Shown here: positions 1-10,449 of the stretch, piece by piece | Numbering within the stretch: the first letter of the stretch is position 1 | Layout of the letters: every line of letters begins with the position of its first letter | From: Golubevia sp. BC0850 | Taxonomy: Eukaryota > Basidiomycota > Exobasidiomycetes > Golubeviales > Golubeviaceae | Direction of reading: 5' to 3' | Length of the DNA: 64,000 nucleotides | Assembly (NCBI GenBank): GCA_012976225.1 | Contig: JAAVVG010000018.1 | Location: forward strand, 496,001 to 560,000 | The notes under the pieces: model-generated | The model's input: the letters and a program-made list of their open reading frames with translations, nothing else | Databases searched by the model: none | Told to the model about the DNA's origin: nothing | Position numbers and translations under genes: made by a program

Positions 1-703
1 GGCTGAAGCTGTGTAAGGAGATAGAAGTGCCCAGGAGTAGAAAAAAATGGTAAACAAAGTCATTGATTTTTGAATGTCAACAGACTTGTAATAAAATCGA
101 AGAACTCACTCTGGATTACACCTTTTATCGTTGAAGATCCAATCCCCAGTAGAAGAAGAATCTATACCCATTTTAGATAATGAACCGTTCATTAGAGCAC
201 ACTTGTTTTCGACAGAATTCCAAGCAAAAGATTGAGCATCTGCGAAAGAACGAGTATCTTGAGATCTAAGATAACAATTATAATAAGAGACATCATCATC
301 AACTCCCAATTGAGGTTCTAAATAAGAAGTTCTGACTTGAGAATCAGATCCTCTTAGGTTACAACTTGGATTGGTTGAGGGATTACTTGGACTAGAGGAT
401 GGATTGGCTGAACAAGCTGCTGTGACTGTCGAAATAAGAGTTTTGGTCTTCGTTTTAGTAGTTGTGACTGGAGCTCGAGTTTTTGTGACAGCTGAGTGAG
501 AAGAAGGGAAGTGGCGAGAGAGGTTAGACTTTTTTCTACTTTGATTTCCTTTTCTTCCTTTCTTTCCTTTGACTTCAAATTGACTTACTTTTGGTTTTGG
601 TCTTTGTTACGGTCTTCGGTGCTCTGACCTCGAGAGGAGAAGCTGCTGTTGAAGCCATGGAGACTAGAAGCATCGATAGGATGGCGAAGTGAGAGGTCTT
701 CAT
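1..703 (-). CDS. Secreted Thr-rich protein, 3' end outside window
   Basis: Three exons are readable on the minus strand: 703-589, 491-110 and 8 to beyond base 1. Introns run 588-492 and 109-9, both with GT...AG ends and consistent phase. The start at 703 gives an N-terminal signal peptide (MKTSHFAILSMLLVSMASTA, then AASPLEV), so the product should enter the secretory pathway. After the signal comes a Thr/Lys-rich stretch (TVTKTKTK, then TKTRAPVTTTKTKTK), a Ser/Asn/Pro linker with cysteines, and a more ordered part with Trp and Cys residues (WNSVENKC, GDWIFNDKRC). The Thr-rich segment suggests O-mannosylation. I do not recognise the family. A TATA box lies about 87 nt upstream of the start. 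Gene structure is well supported by reading frame and splice sites; function is inferred only from the signal peptide. Confidence 0.7.
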
Positions 704-780
704 GATGATGAGTTAAGAGAATCAGAAGTGGGTATGTGGGATGAGTGAGAAGGAAGAAACTGAGTGTAATCGAATCTCGA

Positions 781-800
781 GTCTCCCTTTATACTTTTTC
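781..800 (-). promoter_or_regulatory. TATA module of the secreted-protein gene
   Basis: On the minus strand the sequence reads GTATAAAGGGAGAC, about 87 nt before the start codon at 703. The same module (GTATAAAAGGGAGAC) stands at 16200-16220, about 88 nt before the start of the PAN-type secreted gene. The placement is right for a fungal TATA element. Confidence 0.55.
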
Positions 801-1399
801 TGAATGGAGATGAGCTCGAATTCAGAAGACTCCAGACTTGGAAACTGACGAGCGGACTTGGAAACGTGAGTCCCGTCTCGAGTCCCGCGTCTCCTTCTCC
901 AGCCTCCTTTGAACAAGCGGGAAAACCTGCTCAAACTTCGAAACCATCCCAGGAACATTCGAAAAAAGTGTTCTTTTTGAACAATAAGATATCGTCCCAC
1001 GGGACGATCCATAAACAAACGAAGATGTAACAGAGGGCGCGTGGATAACGGTCTCGGAGTCTTGCTTCTTTACCTCAGCCTATTTCGTTCTGCACGACTT
1101 GAAAGAGGAAAAGAATCTCGATCAGTGCTCAAAATATGTACCTCGAAGGGCCAGAGTGTATCTCCTATACTAGAACCGCTCATCGAAGAGCCTAAAGGCT
1201 GACGGCCGCCACCCATCGAAACGAGATCCACTCGAGCTGTTCCGCTCAACTTTTTCCTCATCCTGATCTCCGGAATCGTATTTAGTGCTTCCGTTCTGCC
1301 CTGGTTCTGTGGGAGCACGACAAGGTGGAGAGACTAAGCTCCCAGTTTCTTGAGAGCTCAACCACTGCTTGATCCGCTGTACTAGCTAGCATATGATGA

Positions 1400-1830
1400 T
1401 AGTCAGAACAGGTCTCCATGTACTAAAGAAGAACTGTCGAGAGGTAGAAAAACGATGATTGAAACTCTTGATAGGGACAAAGGTTGAGAAACTGACAAAA
1501 GAATCGGGAATGTTGCTTGTCGACTTCTTTGAACACAATTCCTCACTTTAACCTAATCACCCTCGTCAACAGATCCACGCAACTATGGATTGATTTCTGA
1601 CATTGTTGATGCGTCATATCATCAGCTTCTCTCTGTACCCAACTCGCAAACCCTGCAAGTTTGTGACTCGTCGCCGCTCATTCCTAGTGACGACGCCGAG
1701 TCTTCAGAAAATGGGTCGAAGGAGGTGAAGAGCGAAAACGAAGAAAGACTTACGAAGAGTCAGAGAACCCATTGTGAGGAAAGAGAATTTCAGAATGGTT
1801 TGAAGCACTGAGAAGACTTAAGACTCACCT
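1400..1830. repeat. Fragment homologous to 50090-50525 (3' flank of family i)
   Basis: Read on the plus strand, this stretch aligns by eye with 50090-50525. Shared landmarks include the run around TTGTCGACTTCT, CATTTTAACCT/CACTTTAACCT, ATCCACGCAA, GCAAGTTTGTGACTCG and GCTCATTC. At 50 kb this sequence lies immediately 3' of a minus-strand family-i pseudogene, so here it looks like the surviving 3' flank of a lost copy. The rest of 704-1972 shows no gene I can support apart from the TATA module. Confidence 0.6.
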
Positions 1831-1972
1831 ATCTTGCCAGTCAATTTGACAGCCACATCAGATCTCGCCGGTAAAGCATTGCAGACTCCCAAAACTGTGT
1901 CTTTACGAAGTAGGTTCTCAGACTACTCAGCCCCAAAACTGGGAGGCAAGTGGTTTTAAAAGAGTAATAATC

Positions 1973-2511
1973 TTACATAACTATCAAAAAGTGAGACCCA
2001 TAATCAACATTATACAGTCCAGGTTTTAACAACAGTGCACTTTCTCTTCCATCACCCTCTGCCCTTAACAAAGCTCTCTGGGTATCTTCCGCTGCTATTT
2101 CCATATCATCGTTCTCGAAATTAATTCTGAGAATCGCTAGAATGTGACCTTCTCCTCTGACCAATGGCTTGTAGAACTTTTCTAGACGAGTCGTTTCAGT
2201 CAAATAAATGTGAGCGTCTGGCCTTTGTTTGAGAACGAACAAAGTCTCTTTTAGGTTTTGAAGATAAAGTTTAAATTCTGGAAGGTTGTTTAGAATTTCT
2301 TTGAAAGGGAAAGCCATTTCTGGATAGACCTCACTTGCTGTTAGACCTACTTCCTGCATGGAGTTGATTCGTTCTGACTTCTGTTGGAATGTGGAGCGCG
2401 CAAAGGACGTGAAAGAGGCGGGTTAGGTGAGTGTGAGAGATGAGAAAGGATTGAACTGAGAGTCTGAATAGTGATCTTACTTGCCTTCTGCACTTCAGGT
2501 GATTGGGTCAT
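1973..2511 (-). CDS. Unknown protein, tandem paralogue A
   Basis: Model: exon 1 2511-2481 and exon 2 2373-1973, with intron 2480-2374. Exon 1 ends in phase 1 and exon 2 restores the frame, giving about 143 residues that start MTQSPEVQKA and continue into RINSMQEVGLTASEVYPEM. The body is strongly similar to the neighbour at 2755-3380. Shared blocks are EVGLTASEVYPEM, EILNNL, LQNLKETL, HIYLT, ILAILRINF and the tail GLYN...SHFL. The predicted fold is mixed helix/strand with no signal peptide or membrane segment. I do not recognise the family. The last exon ends close to a GT (ATAGTTATGTAAG), so a further short exon is possible. Similarity between neighbours is the best evidence that both are real genes. 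Confidence 0.6.
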
Positions 2512-2754
2512 TTTAGAGAGAAGGTCGAGTGAGTCATTGAGCAATTGATTTTAGGTGGAAACCCACGTGGTTTCTCTCACTCCCGATTCAGATTCCATTT
2601 CGCTAATTGAAGAGAGACATAAAGATCAGGAAATCTGAATTGGGGGAAAGGTTCTCAAAAGGCAGGGACGTTGGGATTCTAACTGACAGAAGAGAGCACC
2701 GACCGGAATCCATCAGGTCCAACAAGCTTTAGCAAATATGATCCCAAGAATAAA

Positions 2755-3380
2755 CTAACTTTGAAAAGCCATCAAAAAATGAGAAGGGTAAGAAAGATTG
2801 TAGAGTCCAGGGTTGAAACGCAAGGCAGTCTCTTCGATATCCACCTTTGCTCTGAACAGACCTTCCTTTGATTCTTGAGCTGCGTATTCCGTATCATTTC
2901 CCATGAAGTTGATTCTAAGGATTGCTAGAATGTCCCCATCGCCTCTGACCTTTGGGTCCTCGTCGTCCTCCAGACTTTCATTAGTCAAGTAGATGTGTGC
3001 TTCTGACCTCTTGTCAAGAAAGTGTAACGTTTCTTTCAAGTTTTGCAGATAACTTGCAAATTCTGAAAGGTTGTTTAGGATTTCTTGAAGGGGGAAAGAC
3101 ATTTCGGGATAGACTTCAGATGCTGTCAGCCCAACTTCTTGAATTGCCTTCATGATTTGCTGTGTGGGTGTGAGCTGGGGAGAGAAAAGTGAGATCGGAC
3201 GATGAGAGATGGAAGTTTCATGATCCAAGTAAAGGGTTGTACATCTTTACTCACTCGACGTCGCAAGGAAAAAAGGAAGAAGCAGAGCTGCAGACCAGAT
3301 CTGTCAACGGTGAGTCGATGATGTCCAAGTTGTACCAGATATAGTAAATCCTCATTCATCAACCTCCCTCCTTTATTCAT
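2755..3380 (-). CDS. Unknown protein, tandem paralogue B
   Basis: Model: exon 1 3380-3255 and exon 2 3174-2755, with an intron 3254-3175 (GTGAGT...CCCCAG), both junctions in phase 0. The product is about 181 residues, MNKGGRLMNEDLLYL at the start and HFLMAFQS at the end. It is a head-to-tail duplicate of the gene at 1973-2511; exon 2 aligns throughout while the first exons differ. The family is unrecognised. A cytosolic or nuclear location is assumed because no targeting signal is visible. The acceptor could also lie 15 nt further in (CACACAG), which keeps the same frame. Confidence 0.55.
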
Positions 3381-3431
3381 TCACATAACCGTTTCTTCAA
3401 GACTTCAACTTTCCAATCAATCATCCTTGCG

Positions 3432-3433
<2 letters not shown>

Positions 3434-3469
<36 letters not shown>
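3434..3469. repeat. (CTCTCA)n microsatellite
   Basis: About six copies of a TCTCAC-type hexamer in the 5' flank of the gene at 2755-3380. The rest of 3381-4397 shows no convincing gene; an open stretch at 3628-3873 on the minus strand has no paralogue or domain support. Confidence 0.8.
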
Positions 3470-4397
3470 AGCATACAACTGCTGTGAGATCGCAACTTCG
3501 GCTTTCTTCTGCAACGCTCGCAAGACCAACCAAATTAAATCACAGAATCTTTGCATCCTGTACTCTCCTAAAGTCAACAACCTTCAGCTTGGATCTTGCT
3601 CACTATAATTTGAAGACCTCGTTCTCATCAAATCATATCTTTGAGGGGGGATTCGACGATTAAGAAAAGAGAGACAGAGAGAGAGTGAGAGAAGAGGAAG
3701 GAAGACAGGAGATAGGCTCCTTCAATCCAGCTCGGACCCAATCCGGAGATAGTCTTGTAGCAGGAACTGATATCTGTATATAGTTGCTTATAGCATCTCG
3801 GTGGGAAGGTCGAATTCAAAGGTGAGTAAGCTGCAAGTAGTAGAGGAAAGTTGGGCGTATAGCTTTTGTCCATGGCAGTCTGTGACAGGCCTCGACGCGA
3901 GATCTCCGTTGAAGCTGGACAAGGTTGAAGCAGTATGATATATGGGTCTGGTAGAGGAGCTACGGAGACCTTATATCAAGGTCAGGTGGAGGTCTGTCAG
4001 CTCCAAGAAGTAAAGGCTTGGATGGGCAGGATTGAGAGAGATCCACACAGCTCAGGCTATCTGATGATCGAACGTGCTTGGGATTGTTTCAAAGCTCTTG
4101 TTTGATTATTAAATGGTTTGATACTCTGTTGGAGATCACAGGTACGATTAAAGACTGGCAGGAGGTTTCTGAGAGGGCTCGCAGAATCATCCTCTAGTAT
4201 GAGATGGTAAGCTCTTTTTTCTGATCATCTCATATGAGACGATTTCACAAATTCTCCTTTCTTAAGGTTTACATACCAAAACTTGATCTCCTTGGACGGA
4301 AGTTCAGAAAGGCATTTGTCCTCCCCCTCACTCCTCCCAAAGTTACTAACATTTCCCTTCTTCGCCCTACCCACTTTTCTACTCAACACTAACAGCA

Positions 4398-6878
4398 ATG
4401 CATTCAGCCTATCCTCCCTCAGCTTCAACCCCTCAAAACTCTCAACAAATTCAATTCTCATCTCCGTATCCCCAAAATTTAACTCATCCTTCACCTTCAC
4501 CTTCAACTTCTTCTTTCCCACCAAACCGAGCTTTCTCACCTCATCAAGGAACCAATCCTCTTCAAAGTCAAAATCAGCATCAACAGTCATATCAACAACA
4601 GCAGATCTTAGCTTCACCGATTTCAAAATCTCCAATGCCAATGACTCCAAATGGCGGTGGTCCTCCAACTCCTTCTTCAAATTCGAATATAAATTTACCG
4701 ACGAATCCAAATATGAATCATAATGGTGGTGTTGGTGGGAACAAAGATAGGGAGAGAGAAAGTCATCTACCTACTAGACTATCTATTCCTCAGAATAATT
4801 CGATGCAGAGATCTGGAAGTAATGGTGGTGTAAATGGAAATGAGAATGGAATGAGCATTCAAACTCCAATTCGAACTACTACTATGGGTCCACCACTTTC
4901 TGCTTCTAATGCAGGGAATGGAAATGGAAATGGAGGTGGACCTCCTTCTGCTATTAGAGACCTCAATCTTGTCTTGGGATTGAATGGAGGCAGCGCAGGG
5001 GCGGGGTCGACTGGAAATGGAAGTTTCAGTCAAGGAGCTGGAGTTTTGAGAATGTTGCAGTATTCGGAGGGGCTTTCGAATGGGATTTCGGTGAGTTGTT
5101 GTCTTGAGAGATGCTTTCTTTGGTCTTGAGAGTTTTTCGTCTAGAAACTTTTACCCTTTCTTTGATTTTCTCTTTGACTAAAATCTTCCCTCCACTCTAT
5201 CTTTTTTCTCCAGAGAGCTTCGTACGCGTATTGGAAGGTTTTCGTTTCAGAATTCTTCACTCCAGATGCTACTTTTCGATTGGTCCTTTGGAATCCTGCT
5301 GGATGCGAACAGAAAGGATTTGGTAAGTTCTCTTCCGTCAATCTGTAAATGAGATTGGCCCGCTTTGGAAACACAAAAAAAAGTCGATCGTCTGACTCAA
5401 CCTTTTTGCTTTCCCTTTTTCAAACAGAGGTTCCTTCTTCAGTTCTTCCTCGGTATTTCCACACAACCTGCACCTCTGGTGTAACTTCCGCTTCTATGAC
5501 GTATTCAAATCCACGAGAATATCCAGGGTCTTCCACTTCAATCCCACCTCCAACCGCTTCCAAATTCACCAACGTCTTCCCTTCAGCTTCTTGCGTTTTC
5601 TTCTTTGAATCATCAAAGACTTCAAGTATTCAAACATTTGACAATGGTTGGCAAGTTCAAATGACAGGATCTTTAAGAGCTAGTTTAGTGAATCGAAATG
5701 GGATTTTGAAAATCGAAGCTTTGGACTATGAAGTTCGAGCTCATACTGGATTCTTACCTGATGTTGCTATCATGAAGAGAAAAGTCGAACAGAAAATTCC
5801 GGAAGAATTGCTGGAAGAAATTAGGAAGAGGATCAGGGAAGAAGAGAAAGTGAAGATCAAGGGGGAAAAGGAAGAGGGGAATGAACATGATGGATCGAAT
5901 AAACAGAAAGTAGACCAGAAATCTTCGAAGTCAAATGCTAATACACCCACTAGTGGGAACAGTAAGAAGTCGGATCAAGATGAGAATCAAGGTCAAGAAC
6001 AAGACGGAGTCAAAGATCGAGATTTGGGTAACTCTTTCAAGGAAGAAGACTCTAGTTCTAGTCCAAATCATCACACTATTCTAGTAGATCAAACTTTCTT
6101 ACCAGAATCTCCAGTTAATGAATATGGAATTACTCTGAGAGCTATGAGATGCTTGGAGGTGAGTACACAACTTCTGTTCCCACTCGGGTCAGACCTCGCT
6201 AGGACATCAGGCACAGAAACAAAGAAGCACGCTCATCGTTCCTCTCTTCCCGCTGTCTGCTCCATCTACCCCATTTTAGATAACGGAAAGTGTCTGTCAA
6301 CTGAGAGATCTGATCGATCATTCTCACTCTAAGAAATTCGGTCCTATGGGTGAGTTTCAAAGGTCCTCTACCAAATCTCTCCTCTTTGCTTTCATTCTGA
6401 CATTTGATCCTTCTTCTTTCTCCTCTTTTCACCTCCTTCTACCTTCTTCAACTAATTCGTAGAGGCTCTTCGGCATTTCTCAGATCAATTCCGAGAAAAT
6501 CAACATCAAAGAACCCAGAGTCAAGGTTTCATCTCTTCAGGCAATGGACCTCCTCAACCAGTCTCTGCCAATAATGGAAGCTTCTCCTTCAGTGGCAATG
6601 AAATGATGATGAATGGAGGCTATGATCGTCCCTCTCCGCAGAATCATCCTGGTCAAAATCAACTTCAAACGACAGGAGAGTTGAGTGGACAACCTCAACT
6701 GGCAGAGAATCAAGGTGTTAATGGTAATGGAGGCGGAAAAAGAAAATCTAGAGCCAGCAGTCCGGCTCAAACTCCTACCAGAATCGCTCCTAGTCCAAAA
6801 TTAGGTGGTAGAAGAGGTGCTATTGCTTCGATGGACGAAGAAGGCAATTCTGGGCCAAACAAAAGGTCCAGAGATTAA
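4398..6878 (+). CDS. LIM-domain-binding (LDB/Adn1/Mfg1-type) transcriptional regulator
   Basis: Five exons, 4398-5090, 5214-5322, 5428-6158, 6280-6349 and 6463-6878, join in frame to 672 residues. Residues 1-215 are Pro/Ser/Asn/Gly-rich and disordered. The LIM-bind domain begins near residue 219 (VLRMLQYSEGLS) and continues through YAYWKVFVSEFFTPDATFRL, VLPRYFHT, the PREYPGSS loop and FDNGWQVQMTGSLR, then KIEALDYEV. An acidic Lys/Glu segment follows, then NEYGITLRAMRCLE. The C-terminus is again low-complexity with KRKSRASSPAQTP, a possible nuclear localisation signal. In animals LDB1 dimerises and bridges LIM proteins; in fungi (S. pombe Adn1, yeast Mfg1) relatives control adhesion and filamentous growth. 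It should act in the nucleus as a scaffold without its own DNA-binding domain. Confidence 0.88.
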
Positions 6879-7655
6879 AAAGTTCTATCGATTTATCTTT
6901 CTCTCTCTATCGTTTGCGTTTAACTTCTTTCTATTACGTTCCTTACTTCGTTCTTGACTCTTCGCCTCCAAGCTCAAAAAGTAAATTCACCCAACCTTTC
7001 AAAATCAAGTCCGACATCAAAGCACCTCAAGTCTTTCTTTGTCCATTCTACCATCTCTTCTAGTTCTCTATCATCTCTTCTCTTTTCTCATCATCGATTT
7101 CCCCTTCATCCCTTTCCCTCTCTCCTCCTGCATCTCTCTTTACTTGTACTTGTACCCTTTCCTCTTCTGTCTTTCTTTCTACTTCAGCATCCCTGCTCTA
7201 CCCTCACTCGTCCCAATGTTCATCATAATCGAATCAGTGAACACTCGACCTTTTTGCCAACTTGTTTGTTTTGTCACAGATTACTACAAGATTCAATAAG
7301 AACGACATTTTCGCACTATGACCAAAAAAGTGCTTTCGATTAATATATGAAGAAAGTAGAGAATCGACGACAGGGTTCATAGACGAAATGTACTGGTTGG
7401 CGTCAAAATGATCCGAACGCACTTCTTGGGCACACGACTCGCCGTTCGATTCTCCTCTCGGCTATCCCTTTCCCGTGTTGCTTTTCTTGCCATAGATCAT
7501 TAGTACAGACACAAGAAAGAAATAGAGAAAAGAACATCGAGAAGAACCGAGGCAAAAGGAAGAGAAGACTGGGAAACAATGGTGGGAGAGGAGGTGGGGT
7601 GAACGTGCGCATTCGGATCATTTTGACGTCAACCAGTACATTGAAACTCACGGCA
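6879..7655. other. Intergenic, no gene seen
   Basis: The 3' flank of the LDB gene is pyrimidine-rich (many CTTT/TCTC runs). From about 7370 onward there are short repeats of TTGGCGTCAAAATGATCCGAA-like sequence: the block near 7398-7420 recurs in inverted form near 7613-7636 (TTCGGATCATTTTGACGTCA). No open frame here has homology I can support. Confidence 0.5.
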
Positions 7656-7659
7656 ATAA

Positions 7660-8417
7660 TTGGGAGATCTGATTCCTCTTTCCCAGACTCGATGCCAATC
7701 ATTTGTCTAGCTAGAGATCTGGGGATGGTTCTGATGACTTTGAGAACTGAAGTTGATTCTACGAGATGATCTTGTTTCACGTTTTCTTCTCTTATTGTGC
7801 CACCATGCCTGGGATTGAAGCAGATGGGACTAGAGGAGGTCATCCTTTAGAAGTGTTGCCTATCATCTCTGGTGTTGGGGAAATCTAGAAGTCACTCAGA
7901 TTGGAGAAGGATTCTTTCCCGGCCAGCTCAAACTCTGAAGCATCTCAGTCTCGACCTGAAAGGAAGTAGTGAAGGGATAGTTCCACTTCAGTTTCCAACG
8001 ATGGAAGTGCTAAGCATTTACGAGGAAGATGGACGTTGTTTCCCAAGCTGGATCGTGGTTCCGCCGACGACGAAGGTGGCGTTACTTTCTCCCTACTCTA
8101 ATCTCCCATCAGTCTCTGAACTAAACATCCATTTTACTTCTCACTGGAAGAACATCTCTGGTAGATGTACACTTCTACGATCTCTCAAGAATTCATATGA
8201 CTGTTTCAAGATAGAAGACGTTCCAGCTCTGCTTTCAGCAAGGAGAGAAAATGTGAAGGCAGGAATGAAGGTCGATGGAATCAAGATGGAACCTCTCAAG
8301 AGACTCGTTATCCGGTTTAAAAAGCTAAACGAAGACCGACTAGCGGAACTTGGAGAACTGGTAGATCAGCTGGTGGATTTTGGTTCTGAACCTAGGCTCT
8401 GGGACGTTGAGATCTAA
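7660..8417 (+). pseudogene. Family-i F-box/LRR-like copy with internal deletion
   Basis: The conserved 5' flank and start (ATG at 7806, MPGIEADG) match the copy starting at 58973. About 20 codons later the frame jumps directly to the C-terminal half (LSSLVLGKSRSHSDWRRIL), so the middle of the family sequence is missing. From about 7857 the frame is open to the TAA at 8415: LKHLSLDLKGSSEG, FPSWIVVPPTTKVA, YSNLPSVSEL, ISGRC, ALLSARRENVKAGMKVDGIK, then EPRLWDVEI. These spaced LxxLxL-like segments look like degenerate leucine-rich repeats, and the N-terminal HPLEVL resembles the start of an F-box; both are inferences. The frame joined to MPGIEADG stops early, so no full protein is made. A family-conserved 3'-UTR intron follows at 8429-8523. 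Confidence 0.65.
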
Positions 8418-9294
8418 GCCCTTGATCGGTGAGTCGAGTTTCTTCTGGCTTTGAGCATGTTACGACGTTGTCCTTTTCTTCTCCTTTCTTCTGAATCTCT
8501 TATCAATCTCCCCTTTCTTCCAGTCTTTGTCTCTGGGCTGTTCATCTGAAGAACTGGCACACAATTCTGGAATTCGAGTCGTCTAGTCAACACTTTGAAC
8601 TCCAGACAAAGTTCCGTTCCTTCCCTTCTGTCTTTGATTTTTGGTATAATTTTAGAATGTATTGCACCGCGGCCCTATAGTTCCCTTTTCCCTCTGAAAT
8701 TTTCAGAACGCCGCAACCTTTCTACGATCCTCTCTGTTTGAGAGAGGTCCCTCCCCAGAGAGTGAATCCATTGCCACCTTTTTCCCTTCTTCCATCAAGC
8801 TTCTCGGTCGCAAGTTGATCCCAGTTCTTTCCCGAACTCCAAAAAAAGAGGCCTAGAATGAAGAGAGCAAGACAGAAAGGATGGGACTGAAGTTGGGACG
8901 AAGAAAACCTTCACCTTCGAACAACGATTGAAAGTGGTTTCCCATCCCAGCAACTCAAGACTTGACTCTTTTAAAGAGTAAACTAGAGATAGCAGTCAAG
9001 GAGAGCGGAGAAGAGATTCTGGAGCAAAGACTACTGGTTCTCTCAGCTGTCGTAGTAGAACCCACCTTGCCTTCGTAAGTGACCTCTCCATTCTCTCCAC
9101 CAGCATCGATCTTCTGTTGCCCAGACTAATCTTGTGGTTTGTTCAAAATTCCTGCAAAGAATACACAAAACTTTCGTTAGCTCGAATTTCTCTCACCAAA
9201 GAATATCAGTCCTCGGATTTCCATGACCACCTTCAGCCATAAAACGTTGGAAACTCTTCTCTTCAAAAGTTCCCACAAATCAAATTCCACAACA
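8418..9294 (+). other. Intergenic with a probable 3'-UTR intron at 8429-8523
   Basis: Just after the stop of the family-i copy, CGGTGAGTC starts a GT...AG intron ending CTTCTTCCAG at 8523. The same arrangement is found after the stop of the minus-strand copy at 22 kb (22427-22336). The remaining 770 bases are the promoter side of the secreted gene at 9295; I see nothing else. Confidence 0.45.
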
Positions 9295-10029
9295 ATGCAA
9301 GCCTCTCTACTTTTCACCTTAGCTCTAACCGCTGTCTCATCTGCCTCTCCAATTCCTTCCAGAGAGTCAGATCTTTCATGCTCCAGGTTCAAGCCAGCTC
9401 AACTTTTCATCAAACAGAGGAATGGAGACTCATCCAGCCCTTTGATTCCTGTCGCATTGACCAACTACAAGAACAAAGACTTAAATGGAGATTTTTCACC
9501 AGTTTTAGTTTCCAAGAACGTAGATGGATCTGGTGAGTATCGAGCTTTGAGTTACTCATTCCTGCAGCTCCACCCGTTCTGACCTTGACTTCGTTTCTTC
9601 CAATCCACAGCCGTCTCACCCTCCAAGTTCGACTTCCAACCATGTTCAAGTTCTTACGTCCAAGCTCAAACCAAGACCTCGCATGAAACTGGTCACATTT
9701 CAGCTTATGGAGAGACAGGGCCTCCACATCGCTGTCTTTCTTCTACTGTCTCTAATTCTAGACACTCAGTCTTCACAAACTCAATTTGTCCAACTAAAAA
9801 TGATGAAAGTCAAATGGATTCTTTCTTTGAATGGAGCGGTCTAGGGAAAGCAAACAATGGTTCAACCACTGCTTCCACTTCCAAGGTCGAATTCTTAGGA
9901 TCTAAAGGCTTCCAAAACCAACCTTTGACCATCTCGGAAAACAAGTCTCAGAATGGCGCTATCCTAATGTGGAACTCAGAGAAGGAAGTTCCAGAAGGAC
10001 GAGAAATTTTCGAGTTCGTCTTGCAGTAG
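9295..10029 (+). CDS. Small secreted protein, 218 aa
   Basis: Two exons, 9295-9532 and 9611-10029, joined across a GTGAGT...CCACAG intron in phase 1. The ATG at 9295 is followed by a clear signal peptide (MQASLLFTLALTAVSSASPI), with probable cleavage near residues 16-18, so the product is extracellular or cell-wall associated. The mature part has at least four Cys (SCSRF, QPCSSSY, PHRCLS, SICPTK), compatible with two disulfides, and ends ILMWNSEKEVPEG then REIFEFVLQ. It is rich in Ser/Thr/Asn and has no membrane segment after the signal. I do not recognise a family; it could be an effector-like or cell-surface protein. The structure is well supported and the function unknown. Confidence 0.75.
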
Positions 10030-10449
10030 ACACTTTGATGTTCTCTTTCTCCAAGCCTCTTGACTCGGATAGACTTCTACTTTTACTTTCATTTCATCTC
10101 ATTTGTACTTCACTTCATTCCATCCTCATTGTAGATCTTTCTTGTTTTTAAAGATTCCTGGACTCGCTCTTCTCTCGATTTCAATTCTCTCTTTTTACAT
10201 TTGAACATTTGACCTTCGACTTCACCTAATCCAGAGTTGAATCTTTTCTGGATTTTCTAGGCTCTAGGCCCAGCCTGGAAGTTAGAAAATCGGAGAGGGT
10301 GAACAGCTGGCGAAATGAATATGACAGTGCTTGTAGATCTCAGAGATGTGTACAGAAGAGCTGCAGACACGCAGACACAACTCGAAACACAACCACTATC
10401 CACCCAGATGATCGAGTAATCTTCTTCTGTTCAAGCTCTGACGTCTACG

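Noticed and set aside
4225-4723. Open frames on both strands over the LDB first exon
   Set aside because: They overlap a well-supported coding exon; the minus-strand frame is a mirror of a low-complexity coding region.
7403-7843. 146-codon minus-strand frame
   Set aside because: It runs antisense through the conserved 5' flank of family i and has no homologue among the other copies in that frame.
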